From: Planctomycetota bacterium
GTDB taxonomy: Bacteria > Planctomycetota > Planctomycetia > Isosphaerales > Isosphaeraceae
NCBI GenBank assembly: GCA_021807585.1
Contig: JAKBCQ010000206.1
Coordinates: 1-5,921, forward strand
Reading direction: 5' to 3'
Length of the DNA stretch: 5,921 bases
Shown here: positions 5,766 to 5,921 of the stretch, piece after piece
Layout of the letters: each line of letters begins with the position of its first letter
How positions within the stretch are numbered: the first letter of the stretch is position 1
Position numbers and translations under genes: made by a program
Notes under the pieces: generated by a model
Told to the model about the DNA's origin: nothing
Seen by the model: only the letters and a program-made list of their open reading frames with translations
Databases searched by the model: none

Positions 5766-5793
5766 TCGAACGATTTCGAATCGAAAAATCGAA
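5766..5793. promoter_or_regulatory. Clustered TCGAA sites upstream of the -35 box
   Basis: TCGAA occurs at 5766, 5776, 5781 and 5789. These include the dyad TTTCGA-A-TCGAAA (5774-5786) and a direct repeat ATCGAAA (5780-5786 and 5788-5794). The cluster starts 6 bp upstream of the -35 hexamer of the Lys-rich gene, where an activator or regulator would bind. No regulator is known from the window. Confidence 0.3.
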
Positions 5794-5859
5794 ACCTAGA
5801 GAAGCATGCCGGCCAAACGGAATTCATTCCGATCGGAGACGCGTGCGATTGAATCCATC

Positions 5860-5881
5860 AAACCGCCGTGCGCGGCGATTT
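5860..5881 (-). terminator. Terminator-like hairpin after the right-edge gene
   Basis: On the minus strand the stem pairs AAATCGCCG with CGGCGGTTT around a CGCA loop: nine pairs including one U-G wobble. On the plus strand the same site has a C-A mismatch, so it suits minus-strand RNA better. It begins at the last base of the TGA at 5881-5883. Only three U residues follow the GC stem, so it is a short intrinsic terminator at best. Confidence 0.5.
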
Positions 5882-5921
5882 CATCTCGCCCCGCTCAGCG
5901 CTTTCCCATATTCCTCGAGCC
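5881..5921 (-). CDS. C-terminal end of an unidentified gene entering from the right edge
   Basis: One minus-strand frame reads L-E-E-Y-G-K-A-L-S-G-A-R and then TGA (5881-5883). It looks like an amphipathic helical C-terminus, and the terminator-like hairpin starts right at the stop. The other two minus frames also stop soon after, so support is limited to this short peptide and the hairpin. The product cannot be named from 12 residues. Confidence 0.4.
   Translation of the reverse strand, partial: LEEYGKALSGAR

Overview
The window looks like a piece of a Planctomycetota-type chromosome. The DNA is GC-rich. It carries a secreted TPR protein, an exported protein that I recognise as the DUF6263 type common in planctomycetes, and small lineage-specific proteins with His/Asp-rich or Lys-rich tails. 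This placement rests on gene content and protein style remembered from the families, so it is an inference. The palindrome CGATCG is strikingly frequent (about 28 copies by hand count).

Layout: (1) 1-1112, minus strand: start-proximal part of a secreted TPR-repeat protein whose 3' end lies outside the window. It has a good sigma70-like promoter at 1163-1191. (2) 1113-1462: divergent intergenic region with several small inverted repeats. (3) 1463-2434, plus strand: exported DUF6263-like protein. (4) 2435-2494: convergent gap with a long imperfect hairpin. (5) 2495-5041, minus strand: a compact three-gene operon read ald -> 104-aa His/acid-rich protein -> mtnA. Its promoter is at 5164-5192. There is a 22-nt gap between the first two genes and a 4-nt stop/start overlap (GTGA) between the last two. 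(6) 5269-5670, minus strand: Lys-rich, histone-tail-like small protein with its own promoter at 5731-5760 and an unusual 14-bp perfect inverted repeat at its 3' end. (7) 5881-5921, minus strand: probable last 12 codons of another gene, with a terminator-like hairpin fused to its stop.

The two confidently identified enzymes are alanine dehydrogenase (alanine + NAD+ to pyruvate + NH3 + NADH) and S-methyl-5-thioribose-1-phosphate isomerase (methionine salvage). Their link through a small, translationally coupled, potentially metal-binding protein is the most interesting biological context here. The strongest purely structural signal is the set of alternative hairpins at the stop codon of the Lys-rich gene. 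I see no tRNA, rRNA, CRISPR array, insertion sequence or phage gene in the window.
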